A DNA stretch of 64,000 bases. Origin: Shinella sp. SUS2 (lineage in GTDB: Bacteria > Pseudomonadota > Alphaproteobacteria > Rhizobiales > Rhizobiaceae). Shown here one piece after another: positions 26,394-33,979 of this stretch. Numbering within the stretch: the first letter of the stretch is position 1; every line of letters starts with the position of its first letter. A program made the translations under genes and the position numbers. The stretch is from the NCBI RefSeq assembly GCF_001262505.1, contig NZ_KQ410736.1:1-64000 (forward strand). The letters run 5' to 3'. The notes beneath the pieces are model-generated. The model did no database searches. It saw nothing but the letters and a program-made list of their open reading frames with translations, and was not told the origin of the DNA.

Positions 26394-26434
26394 GTGAAAA
26401 ACCGGCGGCCCGAATGTCTTCGAGCCGCCGGCCA
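26394..26434 (-). terminator. Intra-operon attenuator hairpin between dppA and dppB
   Basis: Arms CCGGCGGC and GCCGCCGG (with an inner CGA/TCG stem) followed on the minus strand by TTTTTC, 40 bases after the dppA stop codon and upstream of dppB. This is a partial terminator that favours the binding protein message. Confidence 0.78.
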
Positions 26435-26474
26435 ATGCACGCTCTTTGCGGCGTGCGCTTTCTCGTAGCCGATA

Positions 26475-28070
26475 TTACTCGGCGATGTCCACGCCTTCGA
26501 AGACGAAGTCGCCAAGCGGGGACTGGACGAAGCCCGAGACCTTCTTGCTCATCGGAACGACGGCGAGCGAGTGGTCGAGCGTGTTCCAGGGCGCTTCGCG
26601 CTTGAAGATGACCTGGGCCTCTTCATAGAGCTTGGTGCGCTCTGCAACGTCGGCGGTTTCCTTCGCCTTCGTCATCAGGTCGTCGAACTCCTTGTTGCAC
26701 CACTGCGCACGGTTGTTGCCGCCGACGGCGTCGCAACCGAGCAGGGTGTCAAGGAAGTTGTCCGGGTCACCGTTGTCGCCCGTCCAGCCGAGGATGGCCG
26801 CGCCGTCGCGGTCCTTGGCAGACGAGAGCTTCAGATACTCGGCCCATTCGTAGGAGACGATCTCGACTTCAACGCCGATCTTGGCAAGGTCAGCCTGCAT
26901 CAGTTCTGCTGCGCGGCGGGCGTTCAGCATGTACGGACGCGCGACGGGCATCGCCCAGATCTTCATCTTGAGGCCGGCAGCGCCAGCGTCTTCAAGCATC
27001 TTCTTGGCCGCTTCCGGATCGAACTTGTCGTCGACGACGGCGTCGTTGTACGACCACATGGTCGGCGGGATCGGGTTCTTTGCAACCGTTGCTGCGCCCT
27101 GGAAGACCGCGTCGACGATGGCCTGGCGGTTGATCGCCATGTTGAGGGCCTTGCGGACCTCGACCTTGTCGAAGGGCGGAACCAGCGTGTTGTAGGCGAG
27201 GTATGCGACGTTGAGGCCAGCCTGCTCGGAGATGTGCAGGTTCGGGTCGGCCTTCAGCTCGGCGACGTCAGCGGCGTTCGGATAGGACATCAGGTGGCAT
27301 TCGCCAGCCTTCAGCTTCTGCGCGCGAACGGCAGCGTCCGTGGTGATTGCGAAGACGAGATCGTCGATCTTCTGCTTGCCGCCCCAGTAGTCCGGGTTGG
27401 CCTTGTAGCGGATCGCGGCATCCGGCTGGTAGGCAACGAAGGTGAACGGGCCGGTGCCGAGCGGCTGCTGGTTCATCAGCTCCATCTTGCCGTCAGCCTG
27501 CAGCTTGTCGGCATATTCCTTGGAGACGATCGAGATGAAGGGCATGCCGAGGTTGGCGAGCAGCGGTGCTTCCGGGCGCTTCAGCGTGATCTTGACCGTC
27601 AGGTCGTCGACCTTCTCGATCTTGTCGAGCACATCGGGCAGACCCATGCCGGAGAAGTATTCCCAGGACGCGCCCGGCACGTACTTGTTCCAGGCATTGT
27701 CTTCCTTGTACTGACGCTCGAAGGAGAAGATCACGTCGTCTGCGTTCAGCTCACGCGACGGGGTGAAATACTCGGTCGTCTGGAACTTCACGCCCTTGCG
27801 GAGCTTGAAGGTATATTCCTTGCCATCGGCGGAAATTTCCCAGCTCTCGGCCAGCGCAGGCTCCAGTTCCGTCGTGCCGCGCTTGAATTCCACCAGCCGG
27901 TTGTAGACCGTGTGCGCTGCTGCGTCGAAGGTCTGACCGCCGGTATAGAGGCCGGGATCGAAGCCTTCCGGCGACGCTTCCGAGCAGTAGACGAAGGTCT
28001 TCGACCAGGCGGCCGTACCCATCAACGAGGCAAGCGCCGTCGCTGCGAGGAGAGTAGTCAGCTTTTTCAT
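26475..28070 (-). CDS. dppA: Oligo/dipeptide-binding periplasmic protein DppA
   Basis: A 531-residue class C (SBP_bac_5) binding protein. Residues 1-23 are a signal peptide (MKKLTTLLAATALASLMGTAAWS, cleavage near WSK). The mature part contains KTFVYCSEASPEGFDPGLYTGGQTFDAA, close to E. coli DppA, plus GTGPFTFVAYQPDAAIRYKANPDYWGG and NPIPPTMWSYND. It captures dipeptides or similar ligands in the periplasm for DppBCDF. ATG at 28070 is fixed by the signal peptide. First gene of the dpp operon, with a 490-base upstream region shared with the luxR-type gene. Confidence 0.94.
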   Translation of the reverse strand: MKKLTTLLAATALASLMGTAAWSKTFVYCSEASPEGFDPGLYTGGQTFDAAAHTVYNRLVEFKRGTTELEPALAESWEISADGKEYTFKLRKGVKFQTTEYFTPSRELNADDVIFSFERQYKEDNAWNKYVPGASWEYFSGMGLPDVLDKIEKVDDLTVKITLKRPEAPLLANLGMPFISIVSKEYADKLQADGKMELMNQQPLGTGPFTFVAYQPDAAIRYKANPDYWGGKQKIDDLVFAITTDAAVRAQKLKAGECHLMSYPNAADVAELKADPNLHISEQAGLNVAYLAYNTLVPPFDKVEVRKALNMAINRQAIVDAVFQGAATVAKNPIPPTMWSYNDAVVDDKFDPEAAKKMLEDAGAAGLKMKIWAMPVARPYMLNARRAAELMQADLAKIGVEVEIVSYEWAEYLKLSSAKDRDGAAILGWTGDNGDPDNFLDTLLGCDAVGGNNRAQWCNKEFDDLMTKAKETADVAERTKLYEEAQVIFKREAPWNTLDHSLAVVPMSKKVSGFVQSPLGDFVFEGVDIAE

Positions 28071-28561
28071 AGTGAGCTTCCCAGGTTTGCTTTTTTGTTC
28101 TCTTGTGCAGGCTCGGGTACACTTCCGGCCCCGACCTTGCCGGGGATGGAACGACATTTGCCGCAGGATTGCAATAAGTCCGCGAACAAATTTGTCCAAC
28201 CGGAAAAAACCGCGGAAGATTATTCTCCACAGCATTAGAAACGGCTTCAAAAGCAACGCGAATCACCCACCCCCTGCCTTGTCAATCCCGACCTGAATGG
28301 ATAGCGGCGACGTCGGCGTCGTGCCATAACAGGACATCGAGGCAAGAGGGACTGTCCTTCGCTGTTTCACCCTGTGGCGGCGGGGCGAGACGACAAGAGC
28401 GAAGGGCAGTCCTTCTTTCGTTTCTTCCTTTGTTTTCAGCACCTTGTTCGAACGGCCACAAAAAAGTGGACCGCCATCACGAAATTGTCCGGCAAAACCC
28501 TTTGCCGCCAAAGATTGTGGCGCTAGATTTGACGCGTGGAATCCCTGGGGATAGAGACCAC
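28071..28561. other. Long intergenic region between dppA and the LuxR gene
   Basis: A 491-base gap with no credible protein gene. It must hold the dppA promoter (minus) and the luxR promoter (plus). Its most notable content is the long hairpin at 28344-28417, described separately. The stretch 28200-28300 is moderately AT-rich. Confidence 0.6.
28344..28417 (+). ncRNA. Long 20-bp hairpin, candidate small RNA or leader element
   Basis: Two 20-base arms (28344-28363 and 28398-28417) pair without interruption when read as plus-strand RNA: 18 Watson-Crick pairs and two G-U wobbles. On the minus strand the two wobbles become A-C mismatches, so the structure favours plus-strand transcription. The 34-base loop can form an inner stem (GTTTC with GAGAC). 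It is followed by a T/C-rich tract. It may be the terminator of an uncharacterised small RNA or a leader of the LuxR gene 145 bases downstream. No family recognised. Confidence 0.45.
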
Positions 28562-29281
28562 GTGCCCGTCTTGAACAAACACTACCGGCGCTATGATTTC
28601 GAAAGCGATCTTGAGAAGGCTCTCAATCGCGTCGATTTCTTTCGCATTTTCCATACCTTGGCGCTGCGCTACGGTTTCGAGCATTTCGGAATCCTGCAGC
28701 TGGCCAACGAACACGAGACGAGCCACCTTGCGGGCCGCCTCGTGCTGCACGACCTGCCAGCCGGCCTTGCCGAGGCCTATGACAAGCGTCATCGCCTGAA
28801 CGATTCCGCCATCTTCAAAAGCTTCTACAAATCGACCATCCCGACCGTGTGGCTGAGCGATGACCCGGTGGAGAACGGCGCGGTCGGCAGCGGCGACTTC
28901 CTCGAGCAGATCGGCTTCGACATGGCGCTTGCCATTCCGGTCCACTCCATCGGGGGCATACGGTATGTGGTGCTCTTCCTGGGCGACGGCGAGGATATCG
29001 GCCGCAGCGCCCACTACGAGATCTGCTACGAGGCGAACTGCGCCTTCGACTACTTCTACCGCAAGGTCCTCGCCAACAAGGCAGGCATGGGTCTGACGCC
29101 GCGCGAGACGGAAATCCTGCGCTGGATCTCCTACGGCAAGACGGCAAGCGAGATCGCCCTCATCGTCTCGGTTTCCGAGCACACGGTGAACTCGCACACG
29201 GCTACGATCCTGAAGAAACTCGACGTGGTGAACCGTACGCAGATGGTGGCAAAGGCAATCCGCGAGCAAATCATCCAATAA
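28562..29281 (+). CDS. LuxR-family regulator with autoinducer-binding-type domain
   Basis: A 239-residue regulator. The N-terminal part (about 15-160) resembles the autoinducer-binding fold (RIFHTLALRYGFEHFGILQL, RLNDSAIFKSFYKSTIPTVWL, GFDMALAIPVHSIGGIRYVVLFLGD). The C-terminal LuxR HTH is about 175-235 (GLTPRETEILRWISYGKTASEIA, VSEHTVNSHTATILKKLDVVNRTQMVAKAI). A GTG at 28562 with GGGGATAGAG upstream is the best start; an in-frame ATG at 28430 adds 44 residues of unlikely protein. No luxI-type synthase is nearby, so it is an orphan (solo) LuxR. Whether it binds an acyl-homoserine lactone is not known. Confidence 0.87.
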   Translation: MPVLNKHYRRYDFESDLEKALNRVDFFRIFHTLALRYGFEHFGILQLANEHETSHLAGRLVLHDLPAGLAEAYDKRHRLNDSAIFKSFYKSTIPTVWLSDDPVENGAVGSGDFLEQIGFDMALAIPVHSIGGIRYVVLFLGDGEDIGRSAHYEICYEANCAFDYFYRKVLANKAGMGLTPRETEILRWISYGKTASEIALIVSVSEHTVNSHTATILKKLDVVNRTQMVAKAIREQIIQ

Positions 29282-29406
29282 TGCCGCAAATCAGGTCCGC
29301 GGCGTTACCGATAGCAGAGTTAGGGACTTGTTAATGCGTGCCGCGTGGATGAGAGTAGCCGCGGCTTCCGGCCAACCATTCGATGCAATCAGGTTCACCC
29401 ACCACT

Positions 29407-29814
29407 ATGACCGCAACCGTGCATATCCTGCTTGTCGATGACGACCCTGCGGAAAACGTCATCCTCAGCGCGCTGATGCGCAAGGTGACAAGCTATGCGA
29501 TCACCCTTCATTATGTAGAGACGGTGGAAGCGGCGCTGGATTTTATCCGTGTTGACGGGGTGCGGCTCGACATGATCCTGATGGACAACCGGCTCCAGCC
29601 GCAGGCGGATTTTCGCGAGACCGTGCCGGAACTCCGGCGCAACGGCTACATCGGCCCGGTCGGCGTCATTTCCTCCTCGATAAGCGATGCCTATTTCCAG
29701 AAGATCGACGATTACGGCGTCGACTTCCGCATCGACAAGGCCGAGCTCGACCCGACAGCCGTCGAGTTCATCCTCAGGGAATATGTCAGGCAGGACACAA
29801 GCGCCGGAGAGTAA
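29407..29814 (+). CDS. Orphan single-domain response regulator
   Basis: A 135-residue receiver with D11-D13 acidic cluster (LLVDDDPAEN), phospho-acceptor D60 (ILMDNRL), switch region VISSSISD and Lys in FRIDKAEL. There is no output domain and no adjacent kinase. The start could be 29407 or an ATG at 29383 eight codons upstream; neither has a strong ribosome binding site. It follows the LuxR gene by 125 bases on the same strand. The NRLQPQADFRE loop after the phospho-site replaces the usual MPxMDG, so it belongs to an atypical receiver subgroup. Confidence 0.82.
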   Translation: MTATVHILLVDDDPAENVILSALMRKVTSYAITLHYVETVEAALDFIRVDGVRLDMILMDNRLQPQADFRETVPELRRNGYIGPVGVISSSISDAYFQKIDDYGVDFRIDKAELDPTAVEFILREYVRQDTSAGE

Positions 29815-29938
29815 CCTCCGGCGTCTGGTGCACTTTCAGAAATTTGTGAAATGGATATGCCGCCAGCGCGATACCAAGCTGGAGGCGCCGGGCATTACAC
29901 CCGGCGAAAAAACGGAAAGGCCCTGTCTTGAGCCTCAC

Positions 29939-30400
29939 TCAGGCGGCGGGCTGCCGCACGGCCGCATTTTCCAGGCCAAGCAGCATGCCGATCTGCGGGC
30001 GGGCCTTCACCAGATCGTCGATCGTATATTGCTGCAGCACTTCGAAGAAGGCGTTGAGCGCCTTGCGCAGCGCCGAATTGAGGCCACAGCTATCGACCAG
30101 CGGGCATTCGATCTCCCCCGCCTCGAAACATTCGGCCATGGCGAAAGAGTCCTCCGTCACACGCACGACGTCGAACAGCGTGATCTCCGCCGCCGGCTTC
30201 GGCAGACGCACACCGCCGTTGCGGCCGCGCACGGTCTCGATGATGCCGGCCCGCGTCAGCGGCTGGAGGATCTTGAACAGGAACAGCTCGGATACGCCAT
30301 AGGCCCTGGCGATTTCCGGAACGCGGCTGAGTTTGTCACCATTCGCCGCGCAGTACATCAACATGCGCACCGCATAGTTGGTTTGTTTCGTCAGACGCAT
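29939..30400 (-). CDS. rirA: Iron-responsive Rrf2-family regulator RirA
   Basis: A 153-residue Rrf2-type regulator nearly identical in pattern to RirA of Rhizobium: MRLTKQTNYAVRMLMYCAAN, YGVSELFLFKILQPL, ETVRGRNGGVRLPKPAAEI and the cluster-binding cysteines at about 91, 99 and 105 (CFEAGEIECPLVDSCGLN). RirA carries an iron-sulfur cluster and represses iron-uptake genes when iron is sufficient. ATG at 30400 begins exactly at the family N-terminus; an upstream frame adds 11 poor residues. It is divergent from the iron-binding protein gene fbpA, with a candidate iron-box between them. Confidence 0.95.
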   Translation of the reverse strand: MRLTKQTNYAVRMLMYCAANGDKLSRVPEIARAYGVSELFLFKILQPLTRAGIIETVRGRNGGVRLPKPAAEITLFDVVRVTEDSFAMAECFEAGEIECPLVDSCGLNSALRKALNAFFEVLQQYTIDDLVKARPQIGMLLGLENAAVRQPAA

Positions 30401-30453
30401 CGGGAACTCCGAATCCGGTTTTCTAGTCCGCACATATATAGGACACTTCGCTA

Positions 30454-30470
30454 TTTAGAACAATTCCAAA
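30454..30470. promoter_or_regulatory. Iron-box-like dyad (Irr ICE or RirA IRO type) between rirA and fbpA
   Basis: TTTAGAA, 3 bases, TTCCAAA: 7-base arms with one mismatch. This matches the TTTAGAA-type dyad of rhizobial iron operators. It lies 54 bases upstream of rirA and 110 bases upstream of fbpA, so it could control either or both. Confidence 0.5.
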
Positions 30471-30579
30471 AAGCGGAAAATCACATTCATGTTATGGCGG
30501 GGGTCGCACGGGTGACTGCGAGGGGCAAGCCGTTAAACACGACTTTAGCAGTTAAGAATAAATGCACCAGGAGGACCCG

Positions 30580-31623
30580 ATGCAACTGCTTAAGACGTCT
30601 CTTGCCGCCCTTGCCCTCTCGACCGCCGGTCTGGCCCTTGCCGCACCCGCCTTTGCAGATGGTGAAGTCAACATCTACTCCTACCGTCAGCCGGATCTGA
30701 TCAAGCCGCTGCTCGACGAATTCACCAAGGAAACCGGTATCACCACCAACGTGCTCTTCCTCGACAAGGGCCTGGTGGAGCGCATTCAGGCGGAAGGCGC
30801 GAACTCGCCGGCCGACGTCATCCTGACGGTCGACATCGCGCGCCTGACGGAAGCCAAGGAAGGCGGCGTCACGCAGCCGGTCCAGAACGACGTCATCAAC
30901 AAGGACATCCCGGCGCAGTACCGCGATCCGGATGGCGACTGGTTCGGCCTGACCACGCGTTCGCGCGTCGTCTACGCGTCCAAGGATCGCGTCGCGCAGA
31001 ACGAGATCACCTACGAGGAGCTTGCCGACCCGAAGTGGAAGGGCAAGATCTGCACCCGTGACGGCCAGCACTCCTACAATATCGGCCTGATCGCCTCGAT
31101 GATCGCCCATCACGGCGAAGCCGAAGCCGAGAAGTGGCTGACCGGCCTGAAGAACAACCTCGCCCGCAAGCCCGACGGCGGCGACCGCGACCAGGCCAAG
31201 GCGATCCTCGCCGGCGAATGCGACCTCGCACTCGGCAACTCCTACTATGTCGGTCTGATGATGACCAACGAGAAGGAGCCGGAGCAGAAGGACTGGGCGG
31301 CAGCCATCAAGGTGCTGTTCCCGAACACCGCCGACCGCGGCAGCCACGTCAACGTCTCCGGCATGGCGCTCGCCAAGAACGCTCCGAACAAGGACAATGC
31401 GCTGAAGCTGATGGAATTCCTGTCGGCCGGCACCGCGCAGAAGATTTATGCCGAGCAGGTCTACGAATACCCGGTCCTGCCGGGCGCCGAGCCGTCCGAG
31501 GTCGTCAAGTCCTTCGGCACGCTGAAGCCGGATGCCCTGCCGCTCGTCGACATCGCGGCGAACCGCAAGAAGGCATCCGAGCTGGTGGACAAGGTCGGCT
31601 ACAACGACGGCCCGTCGCAGTAA
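30580..31623 (+). CDS. fbpA: Periplasmic ferric iron-binding protein (FbpA/FutA-like)
   Basis: A 347-residue iron-binding protein. Residues 1-26 form a signal peptide ending AAPAFAD. The mature start DGEVNIYSYRQPDLIKPLL has the conserved Tyr of iron-binding SBPs, and GNSYYVGLMMT supplies the paired C-lobe tyrosines; RSRVVYASKD and YEELADPKWKGKICTRDG are typical. It carries Fe3+ from the periplasm to an FbpB/FbpC inner membrane complex. ATG at 30580 has AGGAGG upstream. No permease follows; a fitting permease is 17.5 kb away (49145-50905). Ends at a strong terminator. Confidence 0.94.
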   Translation: MQLLKTSLAALALSTAGLALAAPAFADGEVNIYSYRQPDLIKPLLDEFTKETGITTNVLFLDKGLVERIQAEGANSPADVILTVDIARLTEAKEGGVTQPVQNDVINKDIPAQYRDPDGDWFGLTTRSRVVYASKDRVAQNEITYEELADPKWKGKICTRDGQHSYNIGLIASMIAHHGEAEAEKWLTGLKNNLARKPDGGDRDQAKAILAGECDLALGNSYYVGLMMTNEKEPEQKDWAAAIKVLFPNTADRGSHVNVSGMALAKNAPNKDNALKLMEFLSAGTAQKIYAEQVYEYPVLPGAEPSEVVKSFGTLKPDALPLVDIAANRKKASELVDKVGYNDGPSQ

Positions 31624-31651
31624 CAGGAATGCCTCCCAAGGCCAAACCAGG

Positions 31652-31678
31652 AAACGGCGGCTCTCGGGCCGCCGTTTT
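31652..31678 (+). terminator. Terminator of fbpA
   Basis: 10-bp stem (AAACGGCGGC / GCCGCCGTTT) followed by TCGTT, 28 bases after the fbpA stop codon. Confidence 0.85.
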
Positions 31679-31681
31679 CGT

Positions 31682-32758
31682 TCATTGCAGGTCCGGATCC
31701 GACTGGCCGGAGATGATCCGGCTGTAGTCGATGATGTCCTTCTTGCGCTGCGGCGTGCCCGGATGGGTGGAGAGGATGGTGGTATCCCCCTTGTCGTCGA
31801 GTTTTTCCTCCAGGAGACCGAAGAAGCGGGCGATCGCGGTGGGGTCGTAGCCGGCCTTTGCCATCAGCTCGACCGAGCGCCGGTCGGCTTCGGCCTCCGC
31901 ACCGCGCGAATAGGAGAGCGCGAGGAGGCCGCCACCTTGCATCAGCACATCCTCGACCGCCGAGCCGACGTCGCCGGCAATCAGCATGATGAGGCCGGTC
32001 ATGCCGGCGGCGCGATAGAACTGGCGCAGGCTGTGCTCCAGCTCGACATGGCCGATCTCGTGCGCGAGCACACCGATGATCATCTCCGTATCGCCACCTG
32101 CCAGTTCGACGAGCTGGTCGGTGAGGACGAGCGTGCCGTCCGGCAGCGCGAAGGCATTCGGTCCGATCAGGCCGCCATCACGGAAATTGAGGGTATAGGC
32201 CCCTGCCCCGCGCGGCGACTGGGCAGCGATGCGGGCAAAGCCGTCGGCGATCTCCTTGCGGCGGCCGTCCGGCAGCTTCGTCGGCGAGAAGGTCGTCTGG
32301 TCGAGCGCTTCGAGCGTGCCCTGCGCCATCAACTGCGGCACGATCGGCGGCGTGGTGAGGATGGCGACCTCGACGAGCGCCGGCACGCCCCAGCGATAGA
32401 CCACGCCACCCAGCACGAAGGCGGCGAGCACGATGACGATCAGGCGGAGCCGGAACTGCTCCAGCCAGTGCACGAGGCCGGCGCCCCCCTTGCCGCGCGC
32501 GGCAAGATAGCGGTCGATGCCGTCATTGTCCCAGGTCTCGAAGACCGAGCCGTCCGGAAAGGTCACCCGGCGCGGGATGGCCCCGACGCGGCCGGAAATC
32601 TCGACCCAGGAGAGGCCCGCGCCGGCAAGCGGCTTCTCGCCGCCGACCGGCACCGCCGTGATTTCCCCGGCCCGCTCGACGAGGCGGGCCTCGACCGAGC
32701 GGCTGGAGCCGGCGGGATGCCAATCCCCGCCGGCGATGGTGGCATTGTCAGAAGCCAA
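31682..32758 (-). CDS. M48 family membrane-associated zinc metallopeptidase
   Basis: A protein of about 358 residues. It has a soluble N-terminal domain (about 1-95), one transmembrane helix near 104-124 (LIVIVLAAFVLGGVVYRW) and an M48 peptidase domain with catalytic HEIGH at residues 233-237 (LAHEIGHVELEHS), a third ligand Glu in EAEADRRSVELM, and conserved STHPGTPQR. It probably degrades misfolded envelope proteins, as do BepA/LoiP relatives. The start is uncertain: TTG at 32758 overlaps the end of the upstream DUF898 gene and has GAAGG upstream. The overlap indicates co-translation with that gene. Confidence 0.85.
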   Translation of the reverse strand: MASDNATIAGGDWHPAGSSRSVEARLVERAGEITAVPVGGEKPLAGAGLSWVEISGRVGAIPRRVTFPDGSVFETWDNDGIDRYLAARGKGGAGLVHWLEQFRLRLIVIVLAAFVLGGVVYRWGVPALVEVAILTTPPIVPQLMAQGTLEALDQTTFSPTKLPDGRRKEIADGFARIAAQSPRGAGAYTLNFRDGGLIGPNAFALPDGTLVLTDQLVELAGGDTEMIIGVLAHEIGHVELEHSLRQFYRAAGMTGLIMLIAGDVGSAVEDVLMQGGGLLALSYSRGAEAEADRRSVELMAKAGYDPTAIARFFGLLEEKLDDKGDTTILSTHPGTPQRKKDIIDYSRIISGQSDPDLQ

Positions 32759-33839
32759 AGTCGAAACCTTCAAAGTCCATGAACTCCGAGCCGACGGCCG
32801 AGCCCTGCGCCTCGATGCGGCTGAACAGCTCGCCGACATCCCCCGTGAAATGGATGCCGGTGTGCTCCCAGGTATAGCGCGCCATGCGCACCGCCGCCCA
32901 GGGCCGCATCAGGCCGAGGGTCAGCAGCGTGACGATAACGTTGGAAATGGCGATCCAGGTGTAGCGGGTGCGCGAGACGTCGCTCAGCATGCGGTGCTGG
33001 CCGTCGAAGGTGGTCGCCGACCAGGCGATGTTGCGCACGCCCGCGCGATAGAAGAGGCCTGCAATGCCGAAGGTCGCGAAGAGCACGATGTAGCCGATGA
33101 CCGCGCTGATGACGAGCGGGATCTGCTGTTCCGGCGTCAGAGCGCCGGGCGTCTCGATCATCGGCAGGATCAGCGAGAGATTCATGAAGACGATGAGCGC
33201 GATGATGCCGAGGCCGACCAGCGCGATGAGGAACGACAGGAGCCAGGACTTATAGAGCGGGCCGAGCTGCGGGTCGGTATCGAAGGCCTTGCCGCCGTAG
33301 CGCAGGTTCGTGCCGACATAGCGCGAGACCCAGCGGCTGGCGAGCGGCGTGAGGATACCGATGGTGATGACGGCGAGCAGGCTGCCGAGAATGAAGGCCT
33401 TGAACGCACCGCCCGCACCGCCGACGAAATCGAAGCGAACATTGCGGTAGCTCGTGACACGTGCGCTGAAGCGCAGGCCCTTGGCGACAAGCCAGGGCAA
33501 CGCGATCAGAACGACGAGCGTCGGCAGCAGGACGAGAATCGGCACCAGCGTCGCAATCACGTTGAGCGCGATAAAGGCACCGAGAACGATGAGGCGGCCG
33601 ATGAGGATCTGCAGACCCTTCGCATGGTATTCAAAGGATCGGCCAAGCAGCACGGTATTGCCGTAGAAATAACGATTGCGCCGGACCTTGGCCCAGGCAG
33701 AATAGATGCCAAGCGTGATGATCGTCAGCAGCACATTGACGATCCAGATGCCAAAATATTCCGACGCCTTGCCGGTAAACGTGATGCGGTGAAACCCGCC
33801 CGCCTGTCCCGCGGGCGCAGCAGATGCTGCGAATGACAT
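32748..33839 (-). CDS. YjgN family (DUF898) polytopic membrane protein
   Basis: A 363-residue integral membrane protein starting MSFAASAAPAGQAGGFHRI. Two similar halves each carry the family motif of a short beta segment then helix (TFTGKASEYFGIWIVNVLLTIITLGIYSAWAKVRRNRYFY and, later, WIAISNVIVTLLTLGLMRPWAAVRMARY). About seven hydrophobic segments. Function is unknown. ATG at 33839 is chosen with AAGGGG upstream. It overlaps and precedes the M48 peptidase gene, a recurrent pairing in proteobacteria suggesting a joint envelope-quality role. Confidence 0.9.
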   Translation of the reverse strand: MSFAASAAPAGQAGGFHRITFTGKASEYFGIWIVNVLLTIITLGIYSAWAKVRRNRYFYGNTVLLGRSFEYHAKGLQILIGRLIVLGAFIALNVIATLVPILVLLPTLVVLIALPWLVAKGLRFSARVTSYRNVRFDFVGGAGGAFKAFILGSLLAVITIGILTPLASRWVSRYVGTNLRYGGKAFDTDPQLGPLYKSWLLSFLIALVGLGIIALIVFMNLSLILPMIETPGALTPEQQIPLVISAVIGYIVLFATFGIAGLFYRAGVRNIAWSATTFDGQHRMLSDVSRTRYTWIAISNVIVTLLTLGLMRPWAAVRMARYTWEHTGIHFTGDVGELFSRIEAQGSAVGSEFMDFEGFDFGF

Positions 33840-33930
33840 ATCGTTTGCCCCTTCCGAATGCATAGACACGAGGGCTTAACGGGCCGGGATCGATGGCTAT
33901 TCTTCGCAGGGCACAAAAAATTCGCAATGC

Positions 33931-33959
33931 AAAAAGGGCCCCCTTGCGGGAGCCCTTTC
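33931..33959 (-). terminator. Terminator of mmsA
   Basis: A hairpin of AAAGGGC/GCCCTTT flanking a CCC/GGG inner stem, followed on the minus strand by TTTTTGC, 21 bases beyond the mmsA stop codon. Confidence 0.85.
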
Positions 33960-33979
33960 AATCCTTCCGGCGGGACGGA

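Noticed and set aside
29886-29906. Hairpin CGCCGGG/CCCGGCG upstream of the rirA 3' end
   Set aside because: The T-run lies on the wrong side for either strand, so it does not form a standard terminator; it is also short.
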